The notes under the pieces are model-generated. The model saw nothing but the letters and a program-made list of their open reading frames with translations. It searched no databases and was not told the origin of the DNA. Positions 33,025 through 42,836 of a DNA stretch of 64,000 nucleotides are shown one piece after another (the stretch's first letter is position 1; each line of letters opens with the position of its first letter). Made by a program: the position numbers and the translations under genes. The DNA comes from JAHRAW01 sp965249835 (GTDB taxonomy: Bacteria; Pseudomonadota; Gammaproteobacteria; Arenicellales; Poriferihabitantaceae): assembly GCA_965249835.1 (NCBI GenBank), contig CBDFMY010000003.1, forward strand, positions 1,612,001-1,676,000, given 5' to 3'.

Positions 33025-35943
33025 TCACGCAGCGTTTTTTCGCACACTAATTTTCCGCGTAACTTTTTTTCGGAGAGATTCCTTTTTCGCATTGTCGTTT
33101 AATATTTGCTTGAGATAACGTCCGGTATGGGATTTTTTTATTTTAGCGGCGGCTTCCGGTGTGCCGCTTGCCACAACGAAACCGCCGCCATCACCGCCTT
33201 CCGGTCCGAGGTCAATAATCCAGTCGGCGGTCTTGATTACATCCAGGTTGTGTTCGATGACTATCACGGTGTTGCCGTGGTTGCGCAAGCGATGCAGCAC
33301 GGTGAGTAATTGGCGGATGTCGTGAAAATGTAACCCGGTGGTGGGTTCATCCAGCACATACAACGTGCGTCCGGTGTCGCGTTTGGAAAGTTCCCGCGAG
33401 AGTTTCACCCGCTGGGCTTCGCCACCGGACAACGTGGTGGCACTTTGACCGAGCGTGATGTAACCGAGTCCGACATCCAGCAAGGTGTCAAGTTTGCGCG
33501 CAATCACCGGCACCGCGGAGAAAAAATCTTTTGCTTCTTCAATGGTCATGTTCAGTGCTTCGCTGATATTTTTTCCCTTGTAGTAGATGCCGAGCGTTTC
33601 GCGGTTGTAGCGTTCGCCCCTGCAGTCATCGCAGGCAACATAAATGTCCGGCAGGAAGTGCATCGCCACGCGAATTAGCCCGTCGCCCTGACAAGCCTGA
33701 CAGCGGCCGCCTTTGACATTGAATGAAAACCGACCAGGCTTGTAACCGCGCGCGCGCGATTCCCGTGTGTTGGCAAACAGGTCGCGGATGTAGGTGAACA
33801 ATCCGGTGTAGGTTGCCGGATTAGAGCGCGGCGTGCGCCCGATGGGGCTTTGGTCAATGGATATGATTTTGTCGAAGTGCTCCAGCCCGTGCACCGATTC
33901 AAAAGGTTGCGGATTATCACGCACTAACTTAAGGTGGCGCGCCACCGTCGGATAAAGTGTGCCGTTGACCAAAGTGGATTTGCCCGAACCGGAAACACCG
34001 GTCACGCAAGTCAGCAGCCCGACCGGAATTTTCGCAGTTATTTTTTTCAGATTGTTGCCACTGGCACCGACCACGGTGAGTGCTTTGTCGGGGTCGGCGG
34101 CGGTGCGTTTGCGCGGCACCGGAATGGATGCTTTGCCGCTCAAGTAATTGCCGGTCAGGGATCTTTCGCAACGCTCCAAGTCGGCCGGCTTGCCCTGAGC
34201 CACCACCTCGCCGCCGTGACGACCGGCACCGGGGCCGAGGTCCACTACATGATCGGCCTGGCGAATGGTATCCATGTCATGCTCGACCACGATTACGGTG
34301 TTGCCGATGTCGCGCAAGTGAACCAGCGTGTCGAGCAGGCGTGCGTTGTCGCGTTGATGCAATCCGACCGACGGTTCGTCCAGCACATACATCACGCCCA
34401 CCAGCCCGGAACCGATCTGCGAAGCGAGGCGGATGCGCTGTGCTTCGCCGCCGGATAAAGTTTCCGCGGCGCGAGACAAGGACAAATAATTCAAACCAAC
34501 ATTGGTAAGGAATCCCAATCGTGCGGTAATCTCCTTGACGATTTTGTCGGCGATGTCGGCGCGTCTCCCGTGCAATTTCAGGCGATGAAAAAAATTCAAA
34601 CAATCATCCACCGGCAAACATGTCAATTCGTGAATCGCGTGACCTTCGAGAAACACATGCCGCGCTGCGGTTTGCAAACGGCTACCATCGCAACTTCCGC
34701 AAACCCGCGCGCTCAAACATTTTGCCAACTCTTCCCGTGCCGAAGCGGAATCGGTTTCGCGGTAGCGGCGTTCGAAGTTGTGGATGATGCCTTCGAATGT
34801 ATGTCGCTTCTGATATTTTCGGCCCGGGCGAAGATACACGAAGTTGATGACTTCTCCATCACTGCCATACAACACCCGCTGCTGGTGTTGCTCGCTCAAC
34901 TCCTCGAACGGCGTGTCGACGCTGAAGCCGTAATGTTGCGCAAGGCAGGTCAGTTGCGAATAATAGTAGGCATTGCGTCTGTCCCAGCCGCGGATAGCAC
35001 CGGCGGCAAGAGAAAGCGAAGGATCCTGAACGATGCGTTGCGGGTCGAAGAATTGTCGCAAGCCGAGGCCATCGCAATCCTGACAAGCACCGGCCGGATT
35101 GTTGAAGGAAAATAATCGCGGTTCCAATTCGTTAAGACTGTAACCGCAATGCGGACACGCGAATTTGTCGGAGAATAATAATGTGTCGGTAATTTCATGC
35201 GACTCATTTAATAACGCAACCTTGGCGGTGCCATCGGCGAGGGCCAGGGCGGTTTCAAACGATTCGGCAAGACGTTGCTGATTGCCATCGCGTGCGACAA
35301 CACGATCCACCACGACTTCAATGCTGTGTTTGTAACGTTTGTCCAGTCGCGGCGGTTCTTCCAACTCCACTGCATTGCCATCAATGAGTGCGCGGACAAA
35401 TCCCTGCGAGTGAAGTTCGCCGAGTAATTGTTGGAACTCGCCTTTGCGTTGATTCACCACCGGCGCCAGCAACAACAAACGCGAACCGTCCGGTTGCGCC
35501 ATCACCTGATCCACCATCTGGCTCACCGACTGCGCACTCAATACAATGTCATGTTGCGGGCAGCGCGGCTCGCCGACCCGGGCAAACAACAAACGCAGGT
35601 AATCGTAAATTTCGGTGACCGTGCCGACCGTGGAGCGGGGATTGTGCGACGAAGATTTTTGTTCGATGCTGATTGCCGGCGACAGCCCTTCGATCAAATC
35701 CACATCGGGCTTTTCCATGATCGACAGAAACTGCCGAGCGTAGGTAGACAACGATTCGACATAACGCCGCTGGCCTTCGGCGTAAATGGTGTCAAAGGCG
35801 AGGGAAGATTTGCCCGAGCCGGATAGTCCGGTGATGACGATTAGGTGGTCGCGCGGCAAGTTCAGGTCGATGCCCTTGAGGTTGTGCGTGCGTGCCCCGC
35901 GTATTTCGATGGCACCACTTTTTTTACTGCTGTCCGCGCCCAT
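33025..35943 (-). CDS. uvrA: Excinuclease ABC subunit A
   Basis: The 972-residue protein recognises DNA damage in nucleotide excision repair. It has two ABC ATPase modules: Walker A GLSGSGKSSL and GVSGSGKSTL, signature regions LSGGEAQRI and LSGGEAQRV, and 'VLDEPSVGLHQRD'/'VLDEPTTGLHFHD'. The zinc fingers are visible as CPHCGY...CQDCDG and CQACQG...CDDCRG. The start is the ATG at 35941-35943 (MGADSSKKSG). The open frame extends far upstream across the divergent gene but without similarity. A Lys/Arg-rich tail follows the usual C-terminus (after LKQIL). The divergent MFS gene is a normal neighbour. Confidence 0.97.
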   Translation of the reverse strand: MGADSSKKSGAIEIRGARTHNLKGIDLNLPRDHLIVITGLSGSGKSSLAFDTIYAEGQRRYVESLSTYARQFLSIMEKPDVDLIEGLSPAISIEQKSSSHNPRSTVGTVTEIYDYLRLLFARVGEPRCPQHDIVLSAQSVSQMVDQVMAQPDGSRLLLLAPVVNQRKGEFQQLLGELHSQGFVRALIDGNAVELEEPPRLDKRYKHSIEVVVDRVVARDGNQQRLAESFETALALADGTAKVALLNESHEITDTLLFSDKFACPHCGYSLNELEPRLFSFNNPAGACQDCDGLGLRQFFDPQRIVQDPSLSLAAGAIRGWDRRNAYYYSQLTCLAQHYGFSVDTPFEELSEQHQQRVLYGSDGEVINFVYLRPGRKYQKRHTFEGIIHNFERRYRETDSASAREELAKCLSARVCGSCDGSRLQTAARHVFLEGHAIHELTCLPVDDCLNFFHRLKLHGRRADIADKIVKEITARLGFLTNVGLNYLSLSRAAETLSGGEAQRIRLASQIGSGLVGVMYVLDEPSVGLHQRDNARLLDTLVHLRDIGNTVIVVEHDMDTIRQADHVVDLGPGAGRHGGEVVAQGKPADLERCERSLTGNYLSGKASIPVPRKRTAADPDKALTVVGASGNNLKKITAKIPVGLLTCVTGVSGSGKSTLVNGTLYPTVARHLKLVRDNPQPFESVHGLEHFDKIISIDQSPIGRTPRSNPATYTGLFTYIRDLFANTRESRARGYKPGRFSFNVKGGRCQACQGDGLIRVAMHFLPDIYVACDDCRGERYNRETLGIYYKGKNISEALNMTIEEAKDFFSAVPVIARKLDTLLDVGLGYITLGQSATTLSGGEAQRVKLSRELSKRDTGRTLYVLDEPTTGLHFHDIRQLLTVLHRLRNHGNTVIVIEHNLDVIKTADWIIDLGPEGGDGGGFVVASGTPEAAAKIKKSHTGRYLKQILNDNAKKESLRKKVTRKISVRKNAA

Positions 35944-36057
35944 GCGTAGTAACCCGCTCGGTAAAGGCAAACCTGATACTATACCCGCCTTTGCCGCCGC
36001 CCCACAAATAAATTGAACCGCAGTTCCTCCCAGGCTTCCGACGCGGCAAGCATTCCC

Positions 36058-37257
36058 ATGACCGGGCAAACGCGGCGCGCGGTGGCGGCACTTGCCGGGA
36101 TATTTGCGCTGCGTATGCTGGGCTTGTTCATGCTGTTGCCGGTGCTTGCCATTTACGCCGCCCGGCTGCCGGGTGGCACGCCGTTGCTGATGGGACTCGC
36201 GCTCGGCATCTATGGACTCACCCAGGGGCTGTTTCAGATTCCGTTCGGTATGGCTTCGGACCGCTTCGGGCGCAAGCCGGTGATTACCCTCGGATTGCTG
36301 GTGTTCATCATCGGTAGCGTGGTGGCGGCGCTCGCCGACTCCATTTCCGGGCTGATCATCGGTCGCGCCATTCAGGGCGCCGGCGCGGTCTCGGCCGCGG
36401 TGCTGGCATTGACCGCCGACCTCACCGGCGATGAGCAGCGCACCAAAGCCATGGCGGTCATTGGCATCAGTATCGGCGCGGTCTTCCTGCTTTCGCTGAT
36501 GGTCGCGCCGCCGTTGCAAAGCACCATCGGCGTGGCCGGGATTTTCTGGCTAAGCGCCGGGCTGGGGCTGGTGGCGGTGGCGGTGTTGTGGTGGGTGGTT
36601 CCCGGCCCCGGCTCACTGGTGCAAGCAGCGCACCAATCCGCAACCGCGTCTACGGCGCAGTTCGGCGACATTTTTGCCGACCGGCAGTTGCTGCGCCTCA
36701 ATTTCGGTGTATTTTTTCTGCACATGACATTGACCGCAGTGTTCGTCACGTTGCCGGCATTGTTAGAAGACAAAAGCGGACTCCCGCTGGCCGGTCACTG
36801 GAAACTGTATGCGCCGGTGTTGGTGTTGTCGGTGGTGGGCATGATTCCGCTGGTAATGCTCGGCTCTCGCGACCGCAGTGTCGGCGTAGCGTTCAACAGC
36901 GCGGTCGGGTTGCTGGGGTTATCCACCATCGCCCTGGCATGGTCCGCCGGCGGGGGAATGGAAGCACTGCTGGTGGCGTTGTGGCTATTTTTCGTGGCAT
37001 TCAACGCGCTTGAGGCAATGCTGCCATCGCTGGTGTCGCGCATCGCCCGGCCGGCCGGCAAAGGCGCCGCCATCGGCGTCTACACCACGTTTCAGTTTCT
37101 CGGCATGTTTGTCGGCGGTGTGGTCGCCGGCTGGCTCAGCGGAAGATTCGGCGCCGGCGGTGTCTACTGGTTTTGCGCGGCGGCGGCCGGCTTGTGGCTG
37201 GCGAGTGCTATGGCTGCGCCGCCATTTCAATTAGCGACACGTGTCGCCATAGACTAG
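36058..37257 (+). CDS. MFS transporter, YajR-like
   Basis: The protein has about 399 residues and 12 predicted membrane helices. The first half carries the MFS motif A loop 'GMASDRFGRKPVI' and an 'RAIQGAGAVSAAVLALTADL' helix. Family and position (divergent from uvrA) match the MFS drug:H+ antiporter-like genes found next to uvrA in many gammaproteobacteria. The substrate is unknown. The start is the ATG at 36058; a TTG at 36013 would add 15 residues. It lacks the YajR C-terminal cytoplasmic domain. Confidence 0.88.
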   Translation: MTGQTRRAVAALAGIFALRMLGLFMLLPVLAIYAARLPGGTPLLMGLALGIYGLTQGLFQIPFGMASDRFGRKPVITLGLLVFIIGSVVAALADSISGLIIGRAIQGAGAVSAAVLALTADLTGDEQRTKAMAVIGISIGAVFLLSLMVAPPLQSTIGVAGIFWLSAGLGLVAVAVLWWVVPGPGSLVQAAHQSATASTAQFGDIFADRQLLRLNFGVFFLHMTLTAVFVTLPALLEDKSGLPLAGHWKLYAPVLVLSVVGMIPLVMLGSRDRSVGVAFNSAVGLLGLSTIALAWSAGGGMEALLVALWLFFVAFNALEAMLPSLVSRIARPAGKGAAIGVYTTFQFLGMFVGGVVAGWLSGRFGAGGVYWFCAAAAGLWLASAMAAPPFQLATRVAID

Positions 37258-37269
37258 TCTTTCGCCAGA

Positions 37270-37644
37270 TTACACAAGATCAAAATTGACCACCGTTTCA
37301 AAATAATCTTTTGGCGTTTCCCTTCGCCTGATTTTTTGAAATTCACCAGTTTTTGAAAGAATAAATTCAGCTGGCCTCAATCTTCCATTGTAATTGAAAC
37401 CCATTGAGTGAGAATGAGCTCCAGTATCATGAAGCACTAAGATATCTCCAATCTCACTTTTTGGAAGTTTGCGGTCTATTGCGAATTTGTCATTGTTTTC
37501 ACACAGAGAGCCAACAACATCGATGACTTCTTCGCCTCTGTTCTGTGCGCACATATTTGTTATGTGGTGATACGAACCATACATGCCGGGTCTTATCAGA
37601 TCGCTCATGCTGGCATCTAGTCCGACATAACCTTTATAACTATG
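37270..37644 (-). pseudogene. Diaminopimelate decarboxylase (LysA-type), C-terminal fragment
   Basis: Only about the last 120 codons remain. They include 'DLIRPGMYGSYHHI', 'VVGSLCENNDKFAIDRKLP' (with the conserved CE of the active site) and 'HDTGAHSHSMGFNYNGRLRP'. These match the C-terminal barrel of PLP-dependent DAP/ornithine decarboxylases, closest in feel to LysA. The frame continues upstream of the first ATG as GYVGLDAS, then meets the IS4 remnant near 37645. The PLP-binding Lys domain is gone, so it cannot be functional. A complete lysA must exist elsewhere if the cell makes lysine. Confidence 0.82.
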
Positions 37645-38027
37645 CCACTGCTGTCCCGTTAACTTTCACAGCAACGAGGATTGATTGCGATTGAAGCCGG
37701 GCCTGGGGGGCGGGTCGCCACGCAAGAGTGCCATCAGGTCGCGCTTGTCGAACAAGCTAAGATGCAACAGGCGGAGCATTTGTTGCATGCTTTTGCCCAG
37801 CTGCGACTGGAATTTGATGAACGCCAAGCGTAAATACACGCACAGCGCGATCCAGATTTGTGTCATCACCGCGTTATGGCTGGCGCCGATGAAAGACTTT
37901 ATCTTCAGGTTTTGCTTAATCCACTTAAAGAACAATTCCACCTGCCAACGCGCTTGATAAAGGTCGGCGACCGTCTTGGCCGCCAGTTTCAAATTGTTGG
38001 TCAAGAAAACGTAATGCTTGCCGGTCT
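37645..38027 (-). mobile_element. IS4-family transposase, C-terminal remnant
   Basis: The frame ending at 37666 encodes the last 120 or so residues of an IS4-type DDE transposase. The YREK-like signature is present as Y-x2-R-x3-E-x6-K in YQARWQVELFFKWIK, followed by 'TQIWIALCVYL'. The left border lies near CACTGCTGTCCCG at 37648-37660, which looks like an IS4 end but has no partner to test it. The 5' part of the element is cut off at 38027 by the ISNCY-type element. Confidence 0.82.
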
Positions 38028-39377
38028 GTTAGGAGTAAATTATCTGTCCTAATAATTAACACGTGAACTGTCCGGATTTATTCTATCCTATTTGGGGGTG
38101 GCAAATGAACCGGACAGCCTTTGTTGAGGAATTAAAACAGATGAGATTTGAAGAGGCATATGAAGGATATCAATGCAAACGATTAAGCCAAGAGGAGGCA
38201 GCCATTTTGTTAGGAGTCTGCAGTCGTAGTTTTCGCAGGTATATCAACCGTTATGAAGAGTCAGGGCTGGAAGGCTTGTGTGACAAAAGACTGCACACCC
38301 TATCAGTACGGTGCGCTCCGGTTGATGAGGTGATGGCATTAACTGATTTATATTCCAGTCGATATAATGGCTGGAATGTCAGGCATTTTCATCGTTGGTA
38401 TCAACGAAAACACCAGGGGTCACGTAGCTATAGCTGGGTTAAAAACCAACTTCAATCAGCTAATTTGGTGGCCAAAGGTCAATCACCTGGACCTCATCGC
38501 ATTAAACGGCTCCCCAGTGCATTGCCCGGCATGATGATCCATCAAGATGGCAGCACCCATTTATGGGTGCCCGGGGTGTATTGGGATTTAATTGTGACTA
38601 TGGATGATGCCACTAACGAGCATTATTCCATGCGCTTTGTTGAACAGGAAGGCACGGTCAGTTCGTTGCTGGGTGTCAAAGATGTACTCAAGGCTAAAGG
38701 TATTTTCTGTACTTTCTATTCCGACCGGGGCAGCCATTACTGGCATACACCAGAGGTGGGCGGCAAGGTGGATAAAAACAATCCGACTCAATTTGGCATT
38801 GCCCTTAAACGCTTAGGCATTGATATGATTGCCGCCTATTCGCCTGAGGCTCGCGGGCGATCTGAACGTTCCTTTGCTACTCACCAAGGGCGCTTGCCTC
38901 AAGAATTGGCTCTCAACGGCATCACCGATATAAAAGCCGCTAATGCATACCTTAACCATCATTACATGCCGGCCTTCAATGAGGAGTTTGCACGTCCTGC
39001 AAGAGAACAAGGCAATGCGTTTGTCCGGCTTGCCGGTGTTAATCTGGATGATTACCTTTGTCAGCGTTATGAGCGCAGGGTGAGGAAAGACAATTGCGTG
39101 CAATTTAACAACCTCAATTTACAACTGCCGAAAGACAAACATCGCTATCATTACATCAAAGCCAAAGTAAAGGTTGTGATCCATTTAGATGGCTTGATTT
39201 CAATTTTTCATGGTCCCAGACGACTGGGACGATATTCAAAAGATGGCTGTTTATTGAATGAGGAACAAATACAGGCTGACGTTGCGTAAATCCGCTTCAC
39301 AATGTCAGGAGTATAAACCAATTAAAAGCGGACAGATGTCGTGTCAATTATTAGGACAGTTCTATTTACTCCTAACA
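38028..39377 (+). mobile_element. ISNCY/IS1202-type insertion sequence
   Basis: The 1350-bp element has terminal inverted repeats of about 37 bp at 38028-38064 and 39341-39377. Both read TGTTAGGAGTAAAT inwards, then CTGTCCTAATAATT and ACACG, with a few mismatches and one or two indels between. It carries one transposase gene. No target duplication is visible: the left flank is the IS4 remnant and the right flank leads into the Rieske gene, so the flanks were probably rearranged. Confidence 0.85.
38105..39289 (+). CDS. ISNCY-family (IS1202-like) transposase
   Basis: The 394-residue protein has an N-terminal helix-turn-helix ('LSQEEAAILLGVCSRSFRRY') and an integrase-type catalytic core with a first Asp in 'MMIHQDGSTHLW', a second in 'FYSDRGSHYW' and the Glu in 'YSPEARGRSERSF'. 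The C-terminal beta-rich domain follows. The start is ATG 38105 (MNRTAFVEEL); the frame is open from 38063 through the inverted repeat. The gene is uninterrupted and the ends are intact, so the element may still be active. Confidence 0.88.
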   Translation: MNRTAFVEELKQMRFEEAYEGYQCKRLSQEEAAILLGVCSRSFRRYINRYEESGLEGLCDKRLHTLSVRCAPVDEVMALTDLYSSRYNGWNVRHFHRWYQRKHQGSRSYSWVKNQLQSANLVAKGQSPGPHRIKRLPSALPGMMIHQDGSTHLWVPGVYWDLIVTMDDATNEHYSMRFVEQEGTVSSLLGVKDVLKAKGIFCTFYSDRGSHYWHTPEVGGKVDKNNPTQFGIALKRLGIDMIAAYSPEARGRSERSFATHQGRLPQELALNGITDIKAANAYLNHHYMPAFNEEFARPAREQGNAFVRLAGVNLDDYLCQRYERRVRKDNCVQFNNLNLQLPKDKHRYHYIKAKVKVVIHLDGLISIFHGPRRLGRYSKDGCLLNEEQIQADVA

Positions 39378-39461
39378 TTCCATGTTTTTCGCATTGCCCC
39401 GAGGGCAATTTTCAGGGTATGTTATCAGCAATTTTTGCTTGCATCCGATTGGTATGCCGAA

Positions 39462-40547
39462 ATGACCCGTCACGAAGCCGCGGCCGAGCCGATCATCGGT
39501 CTGCCGGGGAAATACTTCACCGACCACGAGATTTTCCGGCGCGCAAAGGAAAATATATTTTTCCGCACCTGGCAGTATGTCTGTCACACCAGTCAAGTGC
39601 CCGGTGCCGGTGATTATTTTAGTGTATCAATTTTTGATCAGGATGTATTTGTGGTGCGTGGTCGCGATGGTGTGCTGCGCGCTTTTTATAACGTATGCCG
39701 GCATCGCGGACACAAACTGCTGGAAGGTAGCGGTAATCTCAGCGCCATCGTCTGTCCATACCACGCTTGGAGTTATGAGTTGAACGGCAATTTGCGCGCC
39801 GCCCCGAACGCTCACAATGTCGCCGGCTTCAATCGCGATGAAATTCATTTAAGTGCCGTTGCGCTGGAACAGTTTCTCGGTTTTGTTTTCGTCAACCTCG
39901 ACGCCGAAGCGTCGCCCATGGATCAATGCTATCCCGACGTGCGCGAAGCGGCGGTGGAATTGTGTCCGAACATTGAGACGCTATCCTTCGCTTCGGAACA
40001 TTCCGTCAGAGAAGGTTGCAACTGGCTGATTGCGGTAGAAAACTACAACGAGTGTTATCACTGCAAAAACGCCCATCCCGGATTCATCTCCGGTGTCGTT
40101 GACCCCGAGACCTATAACATCGCGCCTTTCGGCGAAGGGCGGTGTCTGCGTCACACCGCTCAAGCAACCGCTGGTGCGCAGGCATGGTATGACATGTCCG
40201 ATTCGCGTTACGCGGCCTTTTATCTGTGGCCGGCCTGTACCGTGCAGGTGTATCCCGGCGCAGTGGTCAACAGTCATCACTGGCGGCCACTTGCCATCGA
40301 CGATACCGAAGTGCATCGCAGTTGGTATTCGGTCAACGGCGAAGTGGATGCGCAATTGCAAACCATCATCAATCTTGATCGAGATACGACTTTTGCCGAG
40401 GATTTGAAATTGGTAAAAAATGTGCAACGCGGAGTTAACAGTCGCGGCTTTGTCCCGGGTCCCCTGATGATCGACCCGAAAGGCGGCGCAAACAACGAAC
40501 TTTCCATCGCTATTTTGCACCGCTGGGTGCGCGAAATGGTGGAGTAG
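39462..40547 (+). CDS. Rieske non-heme iron oxygenase, alpha subunit
   Basis: The 361-residue protein has the Rieske centre C79-x-H81 and C98-x2-H101 (NVCRHRGHK, CPYHAW). The mononuclear iron ligands are H200 and H205 in NYNECYHCKNAHPGF, with an Asp further on. This 'ECYHC' form is typical of the choline monooxygenase / glycine betaine monooxygenase (GbcA) group, which N-demethylates or hydroxylates quaternary amines. No reductase gene lies beside it. The start is ATG 39462; the ISNCY element ends 84 bp upstream and may have replaced the native promoter. The substrate is probably a betaine, by inference. Confidence 0.88.
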   Translation: MTRHEAAAEPIIGLPGKYFTDHEIFRRAKENIFFRTWQYVCHTSQVPGAGDYFSVSIFDQDVFVVRGRDGVLRAFYNVCRHRGHKLLEGSGNLSAIVCPYHAWSYELNGNLRAAPNAHNVAGFNRDEIHLSAVALEQFLGFVFVNLDAEASPMDQCYPDVREAAVELCPNIETLSFASEHSVREGCNWLIAVENYNECYHCKNAHPGFISGVVDPETYNIAPFGEGRCLRHTAQATAGAQAWYDMSDSRYAAFYLWPACTVQVYPGAVVNSHHWRPLAIDDTEVHRSWYSVNGEVDAQLQTIINLDRDTTFAEDLKLVKNVQRGVNSRGFVPGPLMIDPKGGANNELSIAILHRWVREMVE

Positions 40548-41653
40548 TGGTCGTCATAAAACCACCCGCGGAAACCATGCGCGCGATGGTGCTGAGCGGT
40601 CACGGCGGCTTCGATAAACTCGAATACCGCGAGGATTGGCCGAAGCCTGAACCGCAGGCCGATGAGGTGCTGATTCGGGTGCGTGCTTGCGGACTCAACA
40701 ATACCGATGTCAACACCCGCATCGGCTGGTATGCCCAAAGCGAATCCGCAAACGATAACGATGTGACGCATGGCGCATGGGGTGGTGCGGCTATTACTTT
40801 TCCGTTGATTCAAGGCGCCGATGCGGTCGGCGTGGTGGAGGCGGTGGGTGGCAAGGTTGATTCCCAACTGCTTGGTCGGCGCGTGATGATTGATACCTGG
40901 TTGCGGGATTGGAATGACCCGCTGAATCTGGACAAGAGCGGTTATTTCGGCAGCGAATGTGACGGCGGTTTCGCCGAGTATGCCAGCGTGCACCATCGCA
41001 ATGTGCATCCGGTTGAATCCGCACTCAGCGATGCCGAACTCGCCACTTTCGCCACTTCATCCCTCACCGCCGAGCACATGCTCGTGCGTGCACAAGTGGG
41101 AGAGGACGATGAAGTGCTGATTACCGGCGCGTCCGGCGGCGTCGGTTCGGCGCTGATTCAACTTTGCAAACTTCGCGGCGCAACCAGCATCGCGTTGTGC
41201 GCCGAAGCCAAAGCCGAACGCGTGCGCCAACTCGGTGCGGATGTGGTGCTGACCTACGCATCGCTCTCGGACTTTGACCTGCGCGCCGCACTGCGTCAGA
41301 GCCACAGTCGCGAACAAGTCAGCGTAGTGGCCGACCTGATCGGTGGCGAACTTTGGCAGCAACTCATCAAGGTGCTGGTGCGCGGCGGTCGGTATACCTG
41401 CGCCGGCGCGATTGCCGGGCCAATGGTGACGCTGGATTTGCGGGATTTTTATTTGAACAACCTCAGTTTTACCGGTGCCACGGTCACCCCGCCGACGCTA
41501 TTCGCCGATCTGGTGGGTTACATTGAACGCGGGCAGATTTGCCCGACCCTCGCCGCCACCTATCCGCTGGCGCAACTGCGCGAAGCCCAGCAGGCGTTTA
41601 TGGATAAGCGGCAGGTCGGCAATATCGTGGTGAGCATGGACGATGCCGCATGA
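40547..41653 (+). CDS. Zinc-type/MDR-family alcohol dehydrogenase or quinone oxidoreductase
   Basis: The protein of 358-368 residues belongs to the medium-chain dehydrogenase/reductase superfamily. The catalytic-domain region 'ADEVLIRVRACGLNNTDVNT' and the cofactor-binding motif 'VLITGASGGVGSALIQLCK' are clear. The structural zinc cysteines are absent, so it is closer to the quinone oxidoreductase-like members. The GTG at 40547 overlaps the Rieske stop, indicating coupling; ATG 40577 is the alternative start. It would oxidise an alcohol or reduce an enone in the same pathway. The substrate is unknown. Confidence 0.85.
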   Translation: MVVIKPPAETMRAMVLSGHGGFDKLEYREDWPKPEPQADEVLIRVRACGLNNTDVNTRIGWYAQSESANDNDVTHGAWGGAAITFPLIQGADAVGVVEAVGGKVDSQLLGRRVMIDTWLRDWNDPLNLDKSGYFGSECDGGFAEYASVHHRNVHPVESALSDAELATFATSSLTAEHMLVRAQVGEDDEVLITGASGGVGSALIQLCKLRGATSIALCAEAKAERVRQLGADVVLTYASLSDFDLRAALRQSHSREQVSVVADLIGGELWQQLIKVLVRGGRYTCAGAIAGPMVTLDLRDFYLNNLSFTGATVTPPTLFADLVGYIERGQICPTLAATYPLAQLREAQQAFMDKRQVGNIVVSMDDAA

Positions 41654-42758
41654 AAATCACGCGCGTATCGGTATACCAAAAAACCCTGGCACTGGAAAAA
41701 CCCTACCGGCTTTGCGGCGGCCGGCTGTTATTCGAGAATCTGGATTCCACTTTTATCCGGCTGGAGACCGATGCCGGCATCACCGGCTGGGGCGAGGGTT
41801 GTCCGTGGGGGCACACCTATCTGCCGGCGCACGGTGCCGGGCTTCGCGCGGCGGCGGAGTTGCTGGCACCGGCATTGGCGGGCCTCGACCCGCGCCGGCT
41901 GGATCAGGTGAATCGTTGCATGGATATAACTTTGCCCGGCCACTTGTATGCCAAATCGCCCTTTGACATCGCCTGCTGGGATATTTTCGGCCAATCCGCG
42001 GGTCTGCCCATCGCCGACATGCTGGGCGGATGTTATAACCAGCCACCCTCATTGCCTCCAGCATTTCCACCGACACACCGGCGGGAATGTTGGAGAACAT
42101 TCAGCACTACCGCGACCGCGGCTACCGACTTCATTCGGCAAAAATCGGCGCCGACACCGCGCTGGACATCGAACGCATACGCCATCTCAAAGCCAATCGC
42201 AATGACAACGAGCGTATTTTGTATGACATCAACCGCGCATGGTTGCCGGCCGAGGCCATCGAAGTGATGAACGCGGTTCGCGACCTGCCCATCGTGGTGG
42301 AGCAGCCCTGCGAAACTCTGCAGCAATGCGTCGTGGTGCGTGCGCGGACGGTACAGCCGATCTCCATCGATGAGTGCCTGGAAACCCCGGCCGACATGCG
42401 GCGCATCATCACCGACGGCATCGGCGAAATCGTCAACCTGGAACTCAACCGCTGCGGCGGTCTGACCAAAGCCCGACAAATTCGGGATGTGGCGCTGTCG
42501 GCGGGCATCCGGATGCTGGTCATGGAAACCGGCGGCAGCGTCATCGCCGACACCGCAGCCCAGCATCTGGCACAGTCCATCCCGGTGGAAAACCGGCTCG
42601 GCACCTGGCTGTGTCAGGAAATGCTGACGGTGGATACCGCCCCCGGCCGGGGCGCACGCAATACCGACGGCGCCAGTGCCATTCCGCCGGGTTTGCCGGG
42701 CCTCGGTTTGGCTCCGGACGAGGAAATCCTTGGCGACCCGGTGGCGGTGTATGAATGA
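41650..42758 (+). pseudogene. Mandelate racemase/muconate lactonizing family, cis-3-hydroxyproline dehydratase-like, frameshifted
   Basis: The N-terminal part (41650 to about 42045) has the enolase-superfamily capping domain ('DSTFIRLETDAGITGWGEG', 'LPGHLYAKSPFDIACWDI'). The rest is in another frame, from the 'ASSISTDTPAGMLENIQHYR' region to 42758, and holds the catalytic K (HSAKIGAD), metal ligands (LYDINRAW, VEQPCE, SIDECLE) and 'NRCGGLTKARQIRD'. A single missing base near 42043 (AACCAGCCACCC) would join them. The whole sequence resembles cis-3-hydroxy-L-proline dehydratases and hydroxyproline-betaine epimerases of marine bacteria. It starts 4 bp inside the MDR gene. It could be a recent inactivation or a sequencing error. 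Confidence 0.85.
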
Positions 42759-42836
42759 CTCAATGTCGTTTCGATGAATGTCATAGCAATTACAAATAGT
42801 TATATAATAAACCTATTGTGAAATAGAGATTTCTTT

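Noticed and set aside
35944..36519. Extension of uvrA upstream by 192 codons.
   Set aside because: It overlaps the divergent MFS gene and is low-complexity (His/Arg/Gln-rich). UvrA similarity begins just after the ATG at 35941-35943.
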